From the NCBI RefSeq assembly GCF_023243115.1, contig NZ_CP085081.1, forward strand, positions 3,224,001 through 3,288,000: DNA of 64,000 nt, given 5' to 3'. Below are positions 54,019-64,000 of this stretch, one piece after another (positions within the stretch are counted from its first letter, which is position 1; each line of letters starts with the position of its first letter). The position numbers and the translations under genes are program-made. This DNA is from Sediminicoccus sp. KRV36. Lineage in GTDB: Bacteria; Pseudomonadota; Alphaproteobacteria; Acetobacterales; Acetobacteraceae. The notes beneath the pieces were generated by a model. The model had not been told where the DNA came from. It did no database searches and worked only from the letters and a program-made list of their open reading frames with translations.

Positions 54019-55938
54019 TCATGTTCCGCGTCCCACATCCGCCACGCGTGGTCCGGGCGTCTGGCGGAAGCGGTTGAAGGTTTCAACCAGCGCATCCCGC
54101 GCCAATGGGGCGGCCGTGCCCGAGCCCGAGCTGCCATGCTCGACGATCACGCTCACCGCATAAAGCGGATTGTCATGCGGCGCATACCCAACAAACAGGG
54201 CATGTGGCCGCCATTCGCGCGGCACCTGGCTGACATGGAAGCCCCGCTCGCGCTGCTCACGCGTTACGCGGCGCACCTGGGTGGTGCCGGTCTTGCCCGC
54301 CATCATGCCGTAGCCGCCCGGCAGGCGGGAGGGCAGCGCCGTGCCGCCAGGCTCATTCACCACCGCCCACATGGCATCCCGCACGAGGCGCATGTCACGG
54401 TCGGGGATACCCATGCTGGGCCAGTCCTCCGGCCGGCTGCCGCGCACCGGGCGGCCGCCGATGCTGCGCGTCAGATGCGGCTGGATCGCGCGGCCCGTGG
54501 CCAGCCGCGCCGTCATTGTGCACAGGCTGAGCGGAGTGAGCTGGTAGAAGCCCTGCCCAATGCCATGCACCACCGTGTCGCCCAAGGCCCAGCCCCGCCC
54601 CTGCGCCTCACGCCATTCACGCGTCGGCACAAGGCCGCGGCGGGTGCCCGGCAACTCGATGTCGAGGTCCACCCCGAGGCCGAACCGCCGTGACATGGCG
54701 GCGATGCGGTTGATGCCCAGGCGCTTGGCCAGTTCGTAGAAATAAACGTCGCAGCTGACCTTGAGCGCGGTGCGCATTTCCACGCCGCCATGACCGCTGC
54801 GATTCCAGCAATGGAACCGGCTCTCGCCCAGGTCGAAATGGCCGGGGCAGGTGACGCGCTCGCCTGTGCTGATGACGCGCGCCTCAAGCCCGGCCAGCGC
54901 CACCACCATCTTGAAGGTCGAGCCCGGGGCGTAAAGGCCGTTGGTCGCCTTGTTGATCAGGGGTGTTGCGCGGTTGGCCGTCCATTGCCGCCATTGCGCG
55001 CCGCTGACGCCGGAATTGAACACATTCGGGTCGAAGCTGGGCTGGCTTGCCATGGCCAGCACTTCGCCATTGCGTGCATTCATGACGACGATGGAGGTGC
55101 CTTCCTCAATCTTTCCGCGCAGGGTCTTCTGTAATTCGGTATCGACGCTGATCTCGATATCCTGGCCGGGCATGCCCTCGCGCCGGTCCAGTTCGCGGAT
55201 CACGCGGCCCACGGCATTCACTTCGAGTTGCACAGCGCCGGCGCGGCCTCGCAGCACCTGGTCGTGATGCCGCTCAATCCCGGAGCGCCCGACACGGATG
55301 CCGGGCAATTGCAGCAGTGGGTCGCCATCCATGTCGCGCTCGGCGGGTGGCGCCACATAGCCGACGATATGGGCCAGATGCTCGGCCTCGGGGTAGATCC
55401 GGGTGGTGCCGACATCGATCAGGATGCCGGGCAGGTCGGGCGCGTTGACTTCGATCCGCGCCATCTCCTCCCAGGTCAGGAATTCGCGCACGATCACGGG
55501 CACGAAGCGGCGGCGGCGGCGGACATCCCGCTCCACCCGGGCGCGTTCATGGTCGGCCAGCGGCACGATGCGGCTGAAGGTTTCCAGCGTGGCGCCGACA
55601 TCGGCCGTGTGCTCGGCCACCAGCAGCGCGCGCCAGTTGAGGCGATTGCCAGCCACCACCCGCTCATTGCGGTCCAGCACGCGGCCGCGCGGTGGCGAGA
55701 GCAGCCGGGCGGAGAGGCGATTTTCCTCGGCCAGCGTGGCGTAGCGCTCACCCTGTTCCACCTGCAGCTTGTGCAAGCGGTATCCCAGGAAGCCAAAGGC
55801 CCCCAATTGCGTGCCGCCCATGAGCAAGGCGCGGCGGGTGAAGACGGAGCGCCGCTCCTCTTCCTCCCGCTTGACGCCGCGCATTGAGAAATTTTCAATC
55901 CCGCCTTTCGAGCGACGGAAGATGCGCGGCATCTTCAT
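54019..55938 (-). CDS. mrdA: Penicillin-binding protein 2 (MrdA)
   Basis: 639 residues from the ATG at 55938. An N-terminal anchor helix (RRALLMGGTQLGAFGFLGY), a PBP dimer domain, then the transpeptidase domain with APGSTFKM (active serine), SCDVYFYEL and GKTGTTQVRR. It cross-links the wall made by RodA. The first 20 codons are duplicated twice upstream in an 80-bp tandem repeat, so two short frames precede this start (see the repeat). An upstream GTG at 56098 overlapping the mreD stop was probably the ancestral start. Confidence 0.95.
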   Translation of the reverse strand: MKMPRIFRRSKGGIENFSMRGVKREEEERRSVFTRRALLMGGTQLGAFGFLGYRLHKLQVEQGERYATLAEENRLSARLLSPPRGRVLDRNERVVAGNRLNWRALLVAEHTADVGATLETFSRIVPLADHERARVERDVRRRRRFVPVIVREFLTWEEMARIEVNAPDLPGILIDVGTTRIYPEAEHLAHIVGYVAPPAERDMDGDPLLQLPGIRVGRSGIERHHDQVLRGRAGAVQLEVNAVGRVIRELDRREGMPGQDIEISVDTELQKTLRGKIEEGTSIVVMNARNGEVLAMASQPSFDPNVFNSGVSGAQWRQWTANRATPLINKATNGLYAPGSTFKMVVALAGLEARVISTGERVTCPGHFDLGESRFHCWNRSGHGGVEMRTALKVSCDVYFYELAKRLGINRIAAMSRRFGLGVDLDIELPGTRRGLVPTREWREAQGRGWALGDTVVHGIGQGFYQLTPLSLCTMTARLATGRAIQPHLTRSIGGRPVRGSRPEDWPSMGIPDRDMRLVRDAMWAVVNEPGGTALPSRLPGGYGMMAGKTGTTQVRRVTREQRERGFHVSQVPREWRPHALFVGYAPHDNPLYAVSVIVEHGSSGSGTAAPLARDALVETFNRFRQTPGPRVADVGRGT

Positions 55939-56098
55939 GACCGCACGCCCCCGGCGTGACGCATCGAAAAATTCTCAATCCCGCCTTTCGAGCGACGGAA
56001 GATGCGCGGCATCTTCATGACCGCACGCCCCCGGCGTGACGCATCGAAAAATTCTCAATCCCGCCTTTCGTGCGACGGAAGATGCGCGGCATCTTCAC
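55879..56098 (-). repeat. Three-copy 80-bp tandem repeat of the mrdA 5' end
   Basis: On the minus strand copies begin at 56098 (GTG), 56018 (ATG) and 55938 (ATG), exactly 80 bp apart; the third is the true mrdA start and stays similar for 60 bp. Copies 1 and 2 each encode a 27-residue peptide (KMPRIFRRxKGGIENFSMR plus HAGGVRS) and end in TGA overlapping the next ATG (ATGA), because 80 is not a multiple of 3. The third copy differs from the second mainly at synonymous sites before diverging. The first mini-frame also overlaps the mreD stop (GTGA). Confidence 0.92.
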
Positions 56099-56634
56099 AG
56101 TGCCGTCTCCGCCCGGCGCATGGCCGTGTGCAGGCGCGCCAGCACCCAGGCCAAGGCCGGGTAGAGGCCGACCGCGATGCCGAACTGGTGCAATCCCGGC
56201 GCTGCCGGCGGCAACATCCAGCCAAGCACAGCCTGCAGCGCCCAGCCCAGCGCGCCAGCCCCGGCGGCGAAGGCGCTGAACACCACCCAGGCCGAGAGAA
56301 AGGATTGCCGCACGAGGAAATCGCGGAGGCGCAGCGTCACCCCATGCAGGATGAGCAGGGTCAGCACCCCCGTCCCGAGGGCGGCAAAGGAGAGGAGATC
56401 CTGCAAAAGACCAAGAAAGAACACCACGGGTGCGGGCATGGCAGCCGGACGGAAGATCGTCCAGAAGAAAATGCAGGGCAGCGCCACGGCGCCGATGATC
56501 CCGGGAAGGCCCACGGGGACCGCTGCCAAAATGATCAGGAAAGCGGTAAAGAGTCCCGGAAATCCCGCGCGCGCAGCTGCATCCAGGCGCTGGAGCAAGC
56601 CCATGGGCGGCTCCGGCCGGCCCTTGGAGACCAT
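56095..56634 (-). CDS. mreD: MreD, rod-shape membrane protein
   Basis: 179 residues from the ATG at 56634, 4 bp after the mreC stop. Five to six membrane helices (FPGLFTAFLIILAAVPVGL, FFLGLLQDLLSFAALGTGVL). MreD is poorly conserved but always follows mreC; it links MreC to the elongation machinery. Its TGA overlaps the first copy of the repeat that leads into mrdA. Confidence 0.9.
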   Translation of the reverse strand: MVSKGRPEPPMGLLQRLDAAARAGFPGLFTAFLIILAAVPVGLPGIIGAVALPCIFFWTIFRPAAMPAPVVFFLGLLQDLLSFAALGTGVLTLLILHGVTLRLRDFLVRQSFLSAWVVFSAFAAGAGALGWALQAVLGWMLPPAAPGLHQFGIAVGLYPALAWVLARLHTAMRRAETAL

Positions 56635-56638
56635 GCGG

Positions 56639-57502
56639 TCAGCGCCGCCCGCGCGGCTCGGGCCGGGCCACGGATTCCGGCGGCAAGATCCCGGAAAGCC
56701 CGAAATCAAACAGCCGCAGCACATCCAGCCGCTCCAGATGCGCGAAAAGCTCCACCTCAACGGCGCCGCTCTCTGTCCAGCGCACCACGCCGACCGGCAG
56801 CCCGGCCGGGAAGGCGCCCGCCTGAGCGCTGGTCACGACGCGATCGCCTTCGCGCGGCAAGGTGCCCTCAGGCCAATGCTGGAGCCTTGGCCGCGCCGCG
56901 TTGTTGCCCACCATGATGGCCCGTGCCCGGCTGGTTTCCAGCGTGACCGGCACGCGACTGTTGATGTCCGTCGCGAGCAGGACGCGGGCGGAGCGGCTGC
57001 CCACCTCCGTCACGCGGCCTGCGAAGCCGCGCTCATCCAGTGCGATCTGCCCTTTGCGCACATTGTGTTGCGGGCCCGTCGCCAGCAGGACAGCGCGGGC
57101 ATAGGTGCCGCCCGCATCCGCCACCACGCGGGCCGTGCGGAATTGCGGGGCGGGGTCCGGCACCCAGGAGAGCTGGCGGCGCAGGAGCGCGTTCTCGGCC
57201 TCGAGGGCCAGGGCCGTCGCTTGCCAACGGCGCAGACGCTCATTTTCCTCGATCAGGCGGGCATTCTCGGCCCGCATGTTCCACAGCGCCTCACCCTCCT
57301 GCACCGCATCACGCACGGCGGAGACAGGTTCCTGCACGGCGCCCCAGATGGGTGCCAGAGCATCCGCCAAGGACATCCGCATGCGCTCGATCAGCAGCGC
57401 ATCCGCCTTGCCCAGCAGCATGATGCCGAAGGCGGCCGCGATCAGCACCGGCAGGGAAAGCCGGGCTAAAGCCTGTCTCAGCGGGATACTCAGACGGATC
57501 AC
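56639..57502 (-). CDS. mreC: MreC, rod-shape periplasmic scaffold
   Basis: 287 residues from a GTG at 57502, chosen for a GGAG site 6 nt upstream; an ATG at 57553 would add 17 residues. One membrane anchor (LPVLIAAAFGIMLLG), a coiled coil (ENARLIEENERLRRW) and two beta domains (ARVLLATDINSRVPVTLE, GTLPREGDRVVTSA). MreC organises PBP2 and RodA outside the inner membrane. Second gene of the cell-shape operon. Confidence 0.92.
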   Translation of the reverse strand: MIRLSIPLRQALARLSLPVLIAAAFGIMLLGKADALLIERMRMSLADALAPIWGAVQEPVSAVRDAVQEGEALWNMRAENARLIEENERLRRWQATALALEAENALLRRQLSWVPDPAPQFRTARVVADAGGTYARAVLLATGPQHNVRKGQIALDERGFAGRVTEVGSRSARVLLATDINSRVPVTLETSRARAIMVGNNAARPRLQHWPEGTLPREGDRVVTSAQAGAFPAGLPVGVVRWTESGAVEVELFAHLERLDVLRLFDFGLSGILPPESVARPEPRGRR

Positions 57503-57624
57503 GGCATCTCCGCCCCATGGGGCCCATCGAGGGATTGAGACCATTTCCGCCACGGCATATCCAGCCGTATCGGAGAAAAATGCTCAGGACTACACAACAG
57601 GATCGAAGAGTGATTCGGTAGCTC

Positions 57625-59851
<2,227 letters not shown>

Positions 59852-59854
59852 GGC

Positions 59855-61435
59855 TTACTCGGCCGCGACCGGGGGCGGCTCGGTCCGCTCCCGCTTCACC
59901 AGCAGCTTGTTCAGCGCGTGCACATAGGCCCGCGCGGCGGCGACGATCGTATCCGTATCCGCCCCCTGCCCGTCCACGAGCTTGCCGTTTTCCTCCAGAC
60001 GGATTGTCACGCGCGCCTGGGCGTCGGTGCCGCCTGTCACGCTCTGGACAGCGAACAGCTTGAGATTGACCTCATGCGGGAAGGCGGCGCGCAGCGCGTT
60101 GAAGGTGGCATCCACGCCACCATCCCCCATGGCCATGCCATCACGGCGTGCCCCGTCCACATCAAGCGCGATGGTCGCCATCGGCTTGGTGCCCATGCCG
60201 GTGGAGACATTCAGGCCGGTCAGCTTGATGCGGTCATTGCCGCGGCCGACCTCGTCATCCACGAGGGCGGCGATGTCCTCGTCGTAAACCACCTTCTTGC
60301 GGTCGGCCAAATCCTTGAAGCGCTTGAAGGCGTCATTCAGCTGGTTGTCGCCGACCTCATAGCCCAGGGTCTTCAACCGGTCGCGGAAGGCGGCGCGACC
60401 GGAATGCTTGCCCAGCACGATGGAATTCGTGGTCCAGCCCACGGATTCCGGCGTCATGATCTCATAGGTGCTGGCATCCTTCAGCACGCCATCCTGATGG
60501 ATGCCGCTCTCATGCGCGAAGGCGTTGCGGCCGACGATGGCCTTGTTGGGCTGCACGTCGAAGCCGGTGATGGTCGCCAGCAGCTTGGAGGTGCGCAAAA
60601 TGCGCTTGCTCTCGATGCCGGTCCGCAGGCCCAGCGCGTCATGCCGGGTGCGGAGCGCCATGGCGATCTCCTCCAGGCTCGCATTCCCGGCGCGCTCGCC
60701 GATGCCATTGATGGTGCATTCGATCTGCCGGGCGCCGGCCTGGATGGCGGCCAGGGTATTGGCCACGGCCAGCCCCAGGTCATTGTGATTATGCGCCGAG
60801 AAGATCACCTGATCCGCATTCGGCACCTTGTTCATCAGCGTCGAGAAAATCAGCCCCATATCGGCCGGCAGTGAGTACCCCACCGTGTCCGGGATATTGA
60901 TGGTCGTGGCGCCCGCCTTGATCGCCGTCTCGACGCAACGGCAGAGGAATTCGAGATCAGAGCGCGAGCCATCTTCGGCCGACCATTCGACATCGGCCGC
61001 ATGGTTGCGGGCCAGGCTCACGCTCTCGGTGATGCGCTCCAGCACCTCTTCCCGCGTCATGCGCAGCTTGACGCGCATGTGCAGATCGCTGGTGGCCAGC
61101 ACGATATGGATGCGCGGGCGGGCGGCGGGCTTGGTCGCCTCGGCCGAGGCCAGGATATCCGCGGCATTCGCGCGGCTCAGGCTGGCGATGACGGGACCAT
61201 CCTTGGCGAAGCGCCTGGCGATGGATTGCACGCTCTCGAAATCGCCGGGGCTGGCGATGGCGAAGCCCGCCTCCAGCACATCGGCGCCGAGTTCATGCAG
61301 CGCCTCGGCCATGCGCAGCTTCTCGTCCAGATTCATGGAGAAGCCCGGCGATTGCTCGCCGTCGCGCAAAGTCGTGTCGAAGATGATGATGCGGCCAGCG
61401 TCGAGCGTGCCGAAGGAGGGATGGTTGATGCTCAT
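59855..61435 (-). CDS. leuA: 2-isopropylmalate synthase
   Basis: 526 residues. Catalytic domain with FDTTLRDGEQSPGFSM, SAHNHNDLGLAVANTLAA (HxH metal pair) and NGIGERAGNASLEE; a C-terminal LeuA dimer domain (about 400-510) that mediates leucine feedback, including VSTGMGTKPMATIALD. It condenses acetyl-CoA with 2-oxoisovalerate, the first step of leucine synthesis. The long leader upstream, with a Leu-rich peptide and hairpins, suggests attenuation by leucine supply. Confidence 0.96.
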   Translation of the reverse strand: MSINHPSFGTLDAGRIIIFDTTLRDGEQSPGFSMNLDEKLRMAEALHELGADVLEAGFAIASPGDFESVQSIARRFAKDGPVIASLSRANAADILASAEATKPAARPRIHIVLATSDLHMRVKLRMTREEVLERITESVSLARNHAADVEWSAEDGSRSDLEFLCRCVETAIKAGATTINIPDTVGYSLPADMGLIFSTLMNKVPNADQVIFSAHNHNDLGLAVANTLAAIQAGARQIECTINGIGERAGNASLEEIAMALRTRHDALGLRTGIESKRILRTSKLLATITGFDVQPNKAIVGRNAFAHESGIHQDGVLKDASTYEIMTPESVGWTTNSIVLGKHSGRAAFRDRLKTLGYEVGDNQLNDAFKRFKDLADRKKVVYDEDIAALVDDEVGRGNDRIKLTGLNVSTGMGTKPMATIALDVDGARRDGMAMGDGGVDATFNALRAAFPHEVNLKLFAVQSVTGGTDAQARVTIRLEENGKLVDGQGADTDTIVAAARAYVHALNKLLVKRERTEPPPVAAE

Positions 61436-61474
61436 GGGTGATCTCGCAGAGTTCGAAGGCTTTCCGGTGAATAC

Positions 61475-61520
61475 CCCTGGTGGACCAGGGTCCCCTGAGT
61501 TGTGCGGGCCGCGCGCGGCC
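61475..61520 (-). promoter_or_regulatory. Candidate leuA attenuator hairpins
   Basis: Two stem-loops lie between the leader peptide and leuA: CCCTGG and CCAGGG (61475-61490, 4-nt loop) and the perfect palindrome GGCCGCGCGCGGCC (61507-61520). The end of the leader peptide frame (CCCCTGG on the minus strand) can pair instead with CCAGGGG of the first stem, which gives alternative folds as in attenuators. No T-run is seen. Confidence 0.5.
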
Positions 61521-61525
61521 TCAGC

Positions 61526-61642
61526 TCACACCCAGGGGCGGGAAAGTCGAAGCGGAAGAAGGCCGAGCGAGACCGACCGGGCCCGCTGCACAAAAGCGAA
61601 CAACCCGGCGGACAGCATCAAGCATGCGGTCATCATCGCCAT
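61526..61642 (-). CDS. Leucine-rich leader peptide of leuA
   Basis: 38 codons from the ATG at 61642 (ATGs at 61636, 61633 and 61618 are alternatives) to a TGA at 61526-61528, 90 bp ahead of leuA on the same strand. Eight leucines, five of them in SLGLLPLRL close to the stop. A Leu-codon cluster at the end of a short frame followed by competing hairpins is the signature of ribosome-mediated attenuation. The ribosome site is weak. Confidence 0.55.
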   Translation of the reverse strand: MAMMTACLMLSAGLFAFVQRARSVSLGLLPLRLSRPWV

Positions 61643-61744
61643 GCGCGCACCATAAGGCGGCAGCGAAAGGCGATCAAGCCAAGCATGGACGTGGCGCGCC
61701 GTCCCGGCCAAGCTGCCCGCAAAGCAATGACCGGAGGAAACACC

Positions 61745-62737
61745 ATGCGCCGCCCCCTGATGGCCCTTTGCGCCCTGTTCCTGACCCTTCCCGCCGCGGC
61801 GCAGGCCCAGGGGCAGGCCCAAGGCCAGGAATGGCAGCCCGAGCGGCCGGTCCGCATCATCCTGCCCTTTCCGCCTGGTGGCGCCACGGATTTGATCGCC
61901 CGCATCCTGGCCGAGCGCGCCTCGCGCGATCTGCCGCATCGCTGGGTGGTGGAGAACCGCTCGGGCGCCAATGGCAATATCGGCATGGCGGCCGCCGCGC
62001 AGTCCGCACCCGATGGCTATACGCTGGGCGCCTGCACCATCGGCAATTGCGCGATCAACGCCGCCATCTATGCCCGTATGCCCTTCGACATCGAGCGCGA
62101 CCTGGTGCCGGTCTTCTGGAGTGCCAGCGTGATGAACGCCCTGGCTGTCCGCCCCGACCATCCGGCGCGTGATTTCCAGCAATTCGTGGCCTGGGCGAAG
62201 CGCGAGGGCCCACGCGTGAATTTCTCCTCCTCGGGCTTTGGCGCCTCGAACCACCTGCTTGGCGAATTTCTCAATGGGCGGCTTGGCCTGCAGATGACGC
62301 ATGTGCCCTTTCGCGGCGGTGCGCCGGGAATGCAGGCGGTGATCTCGGGGGACACGCAGCTCTTTTTCGAGAACACGCCGACGCTGATCGGCGCCATTCG
62401 CGGCGGGCAGCTGCGCGCGCTGGTCGTCAGCGGCCGCACGCGTGATGCAGCGCTGCCGGATGTGCCCACGCTGGAGGAGGCCGGCATGCCGGATGCCGTG
62501 ATCGAGCCCTGGTTCGGCTACATGGCCCCGCGCGGCACGCCGCCCGCCGTGGTGGCACGACTGAACGCCCTGCTGAACATGGCGCTCACCGATGAACTGG
62601 TGCAGTCGCGGCTGCGTGACATGGGAGCCCGCCCGGAAGGCGGCCCGCCTGAGCGCTTCGTCGCCCATGTCAACAGCGAAGTCACGCGCTGGCGCGAAGT
62701 GGTCAGGGTCAATCGGATTGAAAGAATTACCGAGTAA
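61745..62737 (+). CDS. Bug-family tricarboxylate-type substrate-binding protein
   Basis: 330 residues from the ATG at 61745 behind GGAGGAAA. Signal peptide (PLMALCALFLTLPAAAQA), then ILPFPPGGATDLIARI, NRSGANGNIGM and VPFRGGAPGMQAV. Two cysteines in TLGACTIGNCAIN are not typical and might form a disulfide in the binding site. Orphan receptor, divergent from the leuA leader. Confidence 0.9.
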   Translation: MRRPLMALCALFLTLPAAAQAQGQAQGQEWQPERPVRIILPFPPGGATDLIARILAERASRDLPHRWVVENRSGANGNIGMAAAAQSAPDGYTLGACTIGNCAINAAIYARMPFDIERDLVPVFWSASVMNALAVRPDHPARDFQQFVAWAKREGPRVNFSSSGFGASNHLLGEFLNGRLGLQMTHVPFRGGAPGMQAVISGDTQLFFENTPTLIGAIRGGQLRALVVSGRTRDAALPDVPTLEEAGMPDAVIEPWFGYMAPRGTPPAVVARLNALLNMALTDELVQSRLRDMGARPEGGPPERFVAHVNSEVTRWREVVRVNRIERITE

Positions 62738-62842
62738 TCTTCTCGGTTTAGATATGCGGTTTTCGATCCCCTCTTCTCTCCCGAGGGGATTGGCGTGTAG
62801 CGTTGCATGGTCAGGGAATTAAATTTTTCGAGGAGGCGGGAT

Positions 62843-63529
62843 ATGCCGCAAAGGCTTGGTTTTGAATTTCTGGGTACATTCTGGCTTGTCCTCGGGGGCT
62901 GCGGCAGCGCCGTGCTCGCGGCGGCCTTCCCCGAGGTGGGGATCGGCCTGGTCGGCGTGTCCCTGGCCTTCGGCCTGACGGTCCTGACCATGGCCTACGC
63001 CATCGGCCACGTCTCGGGCTGCCATTTGAACCCGGCCGTGACGCTCGGCCTGGTCTGTGCCGGGCGTTTCGATGCGGATGAAGCCATCCCCTACATGATC
63101 GCGCAGGTCGGTGGCGCCATCGTCGCCGCCATGGTGCTCTATGCCATCGCTTCGGGCGCGCCGGGCTGGGATATCAGCAAGGGCCTCGCCGCCAATGGCT
63201 ATGGCGACGCATCTCCCGGGAAATACAGCATGGCGGTGGGCTTCCTGACCGAGCTGGTCATGACCTTCATGTTCCTCATGATCATCCTGGGCTCCACCTC
63301 CAAGCGTGCGCCGGCAGGCTTCGCGCCCATCGCCATCGGCCTCGGGTTGACGCTGATCCATCTCATCAGCATCCCGGTGACCAACACCTCGGTGAACCCG
63401 GCGCGCAGCACCGGCCCCGCCCTCATCATGGGCGGCACGGCGCTGCACCAGCTCTGGCTCTTCTGGCTGGCGCCGATGCTCGGCGCGGTGTTTGCCGGCC
63501 TGGCGCATCGCTTCAGCGACGAAGACTGA
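62843..63529 (+). CDS. aqpZ: Aquaporin Z
   Basis: 228 residues from the ATG at 62843 (AGGAGGCGG upstream). Six helices and both NPA boxes ([12 protein letters not shown] and [12 protein letters not shown]). The selectivity-filter arginine follows the second NPA, fitting a water channel. Length and motifs are standard for AqpZ. Ends in a strong bidirectional terminator shared with puuE. Confidence 0.95.
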   Translation: MPQRLGFEFLGTFWLVLGGCGSAVLAAAFPEVGIGLVGVSLAFGLTVLTMAYAIGHVSGCHLNPAVTLGLVCAGRFDADEAIPYMIAQVGGAIVAAMVLYAIASGAPGWDISKGLAANGYGDASPGKYSMAVGFLTELVMTFMFLMIILGSTSKRAPAGFAPIAIGLGLTLIHLISIPVTNTSVNPARSTGPALIMGGTALHQLWLFWLAPMLGAVFAGLAHRFSDED

Positions 63530-63538
63530 TCAAGCCCG

Positions 63539-63575
63539 GGCGATCCATCCTGCTCATTTTGCCGGATGGATCGCC
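63539..63575. terminator. Bidirectional terminator between aqpZ and puuE
   Basis: Perfect 12-bp stem GGCGATCCATCC (63539-63550) and GGATGGATCGCC (63564-63575) with a 13-nt loop. The puuE stop codon lies inside the loop, so the stem's right arm is also the last codons of puuE. Confidence 0.85.
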
Positions 63576-64000
63576 TGCGGTGGGTGGGTCTCCCACCAAT
63601 GGCGCGCGATATCCTCGCGCCGCGCGACCCAGACGTCGCCACACGCCACGACATGGTCGAGAAAACGGGCAAGCGCCGCGGCGCGGCCCGGCCGGCCCGC
63701 GAGGCGGCAATGCAGCCCCACACTCATCATCTTCGGTGAGCCATCGGCCCCCTCCGCACGCAGCATGTCGCAAGCATCCCGCAAATGCCGCTCGAATCCG
63801 TCAGGGTCGCCAAAACCGGGCGGCACGGCGAATTTCATGTCATTATTGTCGAGCGTATAGGGGATGACGAGCTGCGGCTTGCCCGACACCTCGATGTAGT
63901 GGGGCAGGTCGTCATCATAGGAATCGCTGTCGTAGAGAAAGCCGCCATGCTCCGCGACCAGGCGGCGCGTATTGGGGCTGATGCGCCCCGTGTACCAGCC
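63554..64000 (-). CDS. puuE: Allantoinase PuuE-like polysaccharide-deacetylase family protein (partial)
   Basis: 149 codons, open at the window edge, so the N-terminal part is missing. The visible part starts GWYTGRISPNTRRLVAEHGG and FLYDSDSYDDDLPHY, then LVIPYTLDNNDMKF, SVGLHCRLAGRPGRAA and VWVARREDIARHWW. These blocks are typical of the metal-independent allantoinase PuuE, which opens the allantoin ring in purine use. Convergent with aqpZ. Confidence 0.88.
   Translation of the reverse strand, partial: GWYTGRISPNTRRLVAEHGGFLYDSDSYDDDLPHYIEVSGKPQLVIPYTLDNNDMKFAVPPGFGDPDGFERHLRDACDMLRAEGADGSPKMMSVGLHCRLAGRPGRAAALARFLDHVVACGDVWVARREDIARHWWETHPPQAIHPAK

Noticed and set aside
56105..56120. Possible CRISPR-like array at the mrdA repeats
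   Set aside because: The three copies are direct tandem repeats of a coding start with no unique spacers between them.
61436..61474. T-rich rho-independent terminator ahead of leuA
   Set aside because: No T-run follows the stem; only the hairpins themselves are supported.

Overview
The window is GC-rich, densely packed chromosomal DNA from an aerobic alphaproteobacterium. The gene set best fits Acetobacteraceae close to Roseomonas or Roseococcus: three Bug-type tricarboxylate receptors, thiosulfate-oxidation (sox) genes, and many long operons with 4-nt start/stop overlaps. This placement is an inference from gene content. I saw no insertion sequence, prophage, CRISPR array, tRNA or rRNA.

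Layout: (1) 1-375 holds the start of a spermidine-synthase-like membrane protein. (2) 438-6541 is a sulfur-oxidation block: soxW, then soxX-Y-Z-A-B-ccdA on the minus strand behind an ArsR-type persulfide-sensor-like regulator, and trxC. No soxCD is present. (3) 6640-12817 is a transmembrane flavin electron-transfer module: ApbE, a PepSY-flavodoxin-reductase fusion, a DUF2271 protein carrying a flavinylation motif, a two-component system and a small PepSY protein. Two matching 48-49 bp operator-like boxes each sit about 49 bp from a start codon. (4) 12918-27624 is a 12-gene catabolic operon read leftward from a divergent LacI regulator. It encodes a nitrate/taurine-type ABC transporter, a HisD-family dehydrogenase resembling sulfopropanediol dehydrogenase, an aminotransferase, a D-aminoacylase, an SDR, a zinc-type dehydrogenase, a sulfatase and two extra binding proteins. 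(5) 27793-34518 is an envelope metal/stress module: MacB-like efflux, a His-rich exported protein, a two-component system with a Met-rich sensor and a Met-rich Spy-like protein. (6) 35046-38116 is a BigR-type sulfide-detoxification locus: Rrf2 regulator, BigR, DUF2892, two YeeE/YedE halves, an MBL persulfide dioxygenase-like enzyme and a truncated DUF442 fragment. An SdsA-type alkylsulfatase follows. (7) 40371-46696 is a nickel block: ABC permeases and binding protein without ATPases, NikR, a 29-residue small ORF and a P1B-5 ATPase with a C-terminal hemerythrin domain. (8) 46835-52701 has a CheB-CheR-PAS-kinase-receiver giant, a lone receiver and two related cytochromes c. (9) 52755-58668 is the cell-shape operon mreBCD-mrdA-rodA, with three 80-bp tandem repeats at the 5' end of mrdA. 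(10) 58847-64000 has Bug receptors flanking leuA, a Leu-rich leader peptide upstream of leuA, aqpZ and partial puuE.

The recurring theme is sulfur: thiosulfate oxidation, persulfide sensing and removal, sulfate-ester hydrolysis and probably sulfonate catabolism, together with envelope redox and metal handling. The most novel-looking items are the paired operator boxes of the flavin module, the sulfo-catabolic operon, the mrdA repeats that create coupled mini-ORFs, and the small ORF ahead of the Nia-type ATPase.
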